Shown here piece after piece: positions 61,975 through 64,000 of a DNA stretch of 64,000 nucleotides; position 1 is the first letter of the stretch, and every line of letters starts with the position of its first letter. Location of the stretch: positions 2,480,001 to 2,544,000 of the forward strand of contig NZ_CP102286.1 of the NCBI RefSeq assembly GCF_025151215.1, in the 5' to 3' direction. This DNA comes from Parabacteroides merdae ATCC 43184 (GTDB lineage Bacteria > Bacteroidota > Bacteroidia > Bacteroidales > Tannerellaceae). The position numbers were made by a program, and so were the translations under genes. The notes beneath the pieces are model-generated. The model had not been told where the DNA came from and did not search any database. It saw only the letters and a program-made list of their open reading frames with translations.

Positions 61975-63648
61975 TCAGGAGTCTTTCTTGGGAGATTCCG
62001 GTGACGTAACGGATAATATCTTGCCCTTGGATAACAGATTGTCAGGTAACAATTCGGCCAGATCCATCGAGTAGTCATCGTCATAATCATGTATATGTTC
62101 AAGGAAGTAGATCAGCCACGTGCGGAAGTCAGCCCCGGCAGCCTTGCAGCAGCCGAAGAACGAGTAGAGCACCGCCGCATCTTCAGCGGCATCATTATTG
62201 CCACAGAACAGGTAATTACGTCTGCCGCACGCGACAGGCCGCACTTTATTTTCTATCTCGTTATTATCCGGTCTGTAACGACCGTCCAGATGGTACCTGG
62301 AGAGTTTGTCGAACCTTCCGTATGTATATTTTATGGCTTTTCCGATCGGACTGTCTTTCATTACTTTGGGATATTCATTGACCAGCCATTTCTCGAAGCG
62401 CACAAGTATGGGATATGCAAGACGTGCCCTAAGTTCAGCCCTCTGTTCGTAAGTCAGGCGTTCATCGTCAGCCTTACGCTCCACGTCATAAAGCAACTGT
62501 ATCTGTGCGAGCGCATAGTCGGCACGCTGCATGTCATTCTTTCTTGCCTCCCAAAAATGTCTGCGTGCATGGGCCCAACAGCCAAGAAGGATAATACCTT
62601 TCTTGGCGTCCAGCATCTCGTACCTTTCGTATCCGTCCGTCTGTATGGCTCCCCGGAACTTGCCGAAGAGTTTCAGCACCACCTTTCCACTTCGGGAACC
62701 CTTGTCATAGTAAAAGAACTGACGTCCGGTCATGACACTGCGCACAAGCCAGATATAACCTTTGACCGTCTTGTGTCTCTCGTCATTCATCACGGGGATT
62801 GTCGTTTCATCCGACTGTATGTAGTCAGTCTGCATCACCAGCTCCCATAATCGGAAGTAAAGGGGCCTTAGCAAATCCGCCACATCCTTGAACCAGTCGT
62901 TGACCGTTGACGCGGGGAGATGTACCCCCACACGTTTGAACTGTTCCAGTTGCCTGTGGAACGGTATGTGATCCACATATTTCCCTATCATCATGTCTGC
63001 CAGCAATGAGGCAGAGGCATAGCTCTTTGCTATTGGCATGACGGGAAGCGGGCCGGTCTTGAACTCGTTTGTACCCTTCCGTTTGGCTGTATGGCGCACT
63101 ATCCTGCGGATATAGAACTTCTCGGGCTCGTGCATAAGGATCTCGGTCACTTCCTCTCCGGGAAGGAGCGTCCACTCTTCCGGATTATACCCTTCGGGAT
63201 ATATATGGACCACCTCACGCTCAAGATTCTCCGGAAGGGATTTTCTCGCAGGATGCTGCTTCCCCGCTTTTTTACGGGCGATGATCGCTTCTCTGGTAGC
63301 CTTCAACTCCTTTTCTGCTTCTTCTGCGGCTTCAGCCTCCTGGGGAAGCATGTCAAAGCCTTCAAAATCCAGCCAGCGGTCCTGGGCGTCAGGCTTTATG
63401 AACTTTTCCGCCTTCTTACCGTACAACTGCCGTTCAAGATAGGATACACGTTGCTCCAGACTGTTGATTTTTGCTTCCTTTTGGGCGATTATGGCATCCT
63501 TGTCAGACAATAAAGCCTCATACACCTCTTTGTCCGCAGCTTTAAGGGGCTGCGTGGACACCATCTCCTTCAACCGGCTGTTTTCTCTATACAGACAGTC
63601 GCATTTGTGCATGAGATCCTTTATCAGTAATTCCTTATCGGTTGGCAT
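61975..63648 (-). CDS. tnpC: IS66-family transposase (TnpC)
   Basis: 557 residues. N-terminal coiled-coil/leucine-zipper region (IIAQKEAKINSLEQRVSYLE, ~53-72), a zinc-ribbon-like stretch, and the DDE domain with QSDETTIPVM (~278), FRGAIQTDGYERYEML (~325) and YRPDNNEIENKVRPVACGRR (~457-476). The C-terminal FFGCCKAAGADFRTWL region is the IS66_C domain. It ends close to the repeat region; the left IS end was not located. Confidence 0.95.
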   Translation of the reverse strand: MPTDKELLIKDLMHKCDCLYRENSRLKEMVSTQPLKAADKEVYEALLSDKDAIIAQKEAKINSLEQRVSYLERQLYGKKAEKFIKPDAQDRWLDFEGFDMLPQEAEAAEEAEKELKATREAIIARKKAGKQHPARKSLPENLEREVVHIYPEGYNPEEWTLLPGEEVTEILMHEPEKFYIRRIVRHTAKRKGTNEFKTGPLPVMPIAKSYASASLLADMMIGKYVDHIPFHRQLEQFKRVGVHLPASTVNDWFKDVADLLRPLYFRLWELVMQTDYIQSDETTIPVMNDERHKTVKGYIWLVRSVMTGRQFFYYDKGSRSGKVVLKLFGKFRGAIQTDGYERYEMLDAKKGIILLGCWAHARRHFWEARKNDMQRADYALAQIQLLYDVERKADDERLTYEQRAELRARLAYPILVRFEKWLVNEYPKVMKDSPIGKAIKYTYGRFDKLSRYHLDGRYRPDNNEIENKVRPVACGRRNYLFCGNNDAAEDAAVLYSFFGCCKAAGADFRTWLIYFLEHIHDYDDDYSMDLAELLPDNLLSKGKILSVTSPESPKKDS

Positions 63649-63723
63649 AATCGTTTAAATATGATGCTAAGATACTAAAAAACAGCCGGAATACGGCATT
63701 GTATATGTTATAATTTGTTACAA

Positions 63724-64000
63724 CTACAACCCATGGAAACCACTCCTTTTATAACGCCTGACCTTGCTGCCGTCCATTCCTTGAACCATCATCACAAGGT
63801 CATTCCAGAAGGTTTCAATCGCTTTAATCCGACCTTCCTCCGTATTTATGACCGGCAGATGGAAGTGCCCATGTTCCAGCCTCATATGGTATATCACCAG
63901 ACCACCATATTCCATATGGAGGATTTTCATACAGGTACAATTCGCATTGATAAAAATGAAAGCGTCACCGTCCCGTACATTCTTTCCCATCTGGTTGGTC
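63724..64000 (-). CDS. tnpB: IS66 Orf2-type protein (TnpB), 5' end outside window
   Basis: About 92 residues visible, open to the right edge. GDAFIFINANCTCMKILHME and the following GLVIYHMRLEHGHF match the IS66 TnpB family (DGxFVFxNRxRxxIKxLxWD pattern). The first in-frame Met at 63990 is internal; upstream codons continue to the edge, so the start lies beyond it. It is 75 bp upstream of tnpC. Confidence 0.88.
   Translation of the reverse strand, partial: TNQMGKNVRDGDAFIFINANCTCMKILHMEYGGLVIYHMRLEHGHFHLPVINTEEGRIKAIETFWNDLVMMVQGMDGSKVRRYKRSGFHGL

Noticed and set aside
61494..62009. 171-codon ORF between the lysozyme and IS66 genes
   Set aside because: It crosses the tra terminator and is driven by the tandem repeat; it also overlaps the end of tnpC.
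1..64000. tRNA or rRNA genes
   Set aside because: None recognised on either strand by eye; a tRNA scan was not possible, so a miss cannot be excluded.

Overview
This window looks like part of a Bacteroidales genome, probably Bacteroides or Phocaeicola. The reasons are TAnnTTTG-type -7 promoter elements, a UpxY-type NusG paralogue heading a capsule operon, and a full set of CTnDOT-type rte/mob/tra genes. It reads as an integrative conjugative element (ICE) that carries a capsular polysaccharide locus as cargo. Neither end of the ICE is visible.

Layout. 1-8.7 kb, minus strand: an ICE accessory block with PRTRC genes (ThiF, B, F, C, E), two small ORFs, a type IA topoisomerase and DUF4099/DUF3945 proteins. 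8.7-9.5 kb: noncoding, with a regulatory repeat and a large palindrome. 9.5-32.4 kb, plus strand: a tyrosine recombinase, a 333-bp invertible segment, then a capsule operon. The operon encodes UpxY, an initiating phosphoglycosyltransferase, Wza, Wzc, a tyrosine phosphatase, WecC, a decayed licD, Wzx, Wzy, glycosyltransferases, FnlA/FnlB/WbuC/FnlC, three frameshifted acetyltransferases, an alpha/alpha-toroid protein, a WecG/TagA transferase and WecB. 32.4-36.1 kb: a decayed YjbH-type gene, a truncated integrase and a helicase with C-terminal helicase-associated repeats. 36.2-40.3 kb: RteA/RteB regulators and a RibD-C/DHFR-like protein. 40.5-44.4 kb, minus strand: mobC, mobB, mobA. 45.0-61.5 kb, plus strand: the tra operon. 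It is split after traD by an IS4-family element and a minus-strand AbiH plus SIR2 pair that is probably phage defence, and resumes at traE. 61.9-64 kb: an IS66-family element.

How it fits together. The capsule genes predict a Wzx/Wzy polymer containing ManNAcA (WecB, WecC) and L-FucNAc (FnlABC). Three layers of variation are visible. First, an invertible promoter sits beside its likely recombinase and appears to point away from the operon (OFF). Second, G tracts lie in the coding regions of three consecutive acetyltransferases, each one base out of frame. Third, licD and a yjbH-type gene are decaying. The ICE backbone has its own regulatory signature: four 10-bp units of a GATGACATCT repeat lie upstream of the DUF3945 operon, traA and traE, at about the same distance from a predicted -7 element. 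The pairs of sites and promoters suggest one activator drives all three transfer or maintenance transcripts.

Limits: functions are from reading translated sequence and recalling families. No database search, structure prediction or read data was available.
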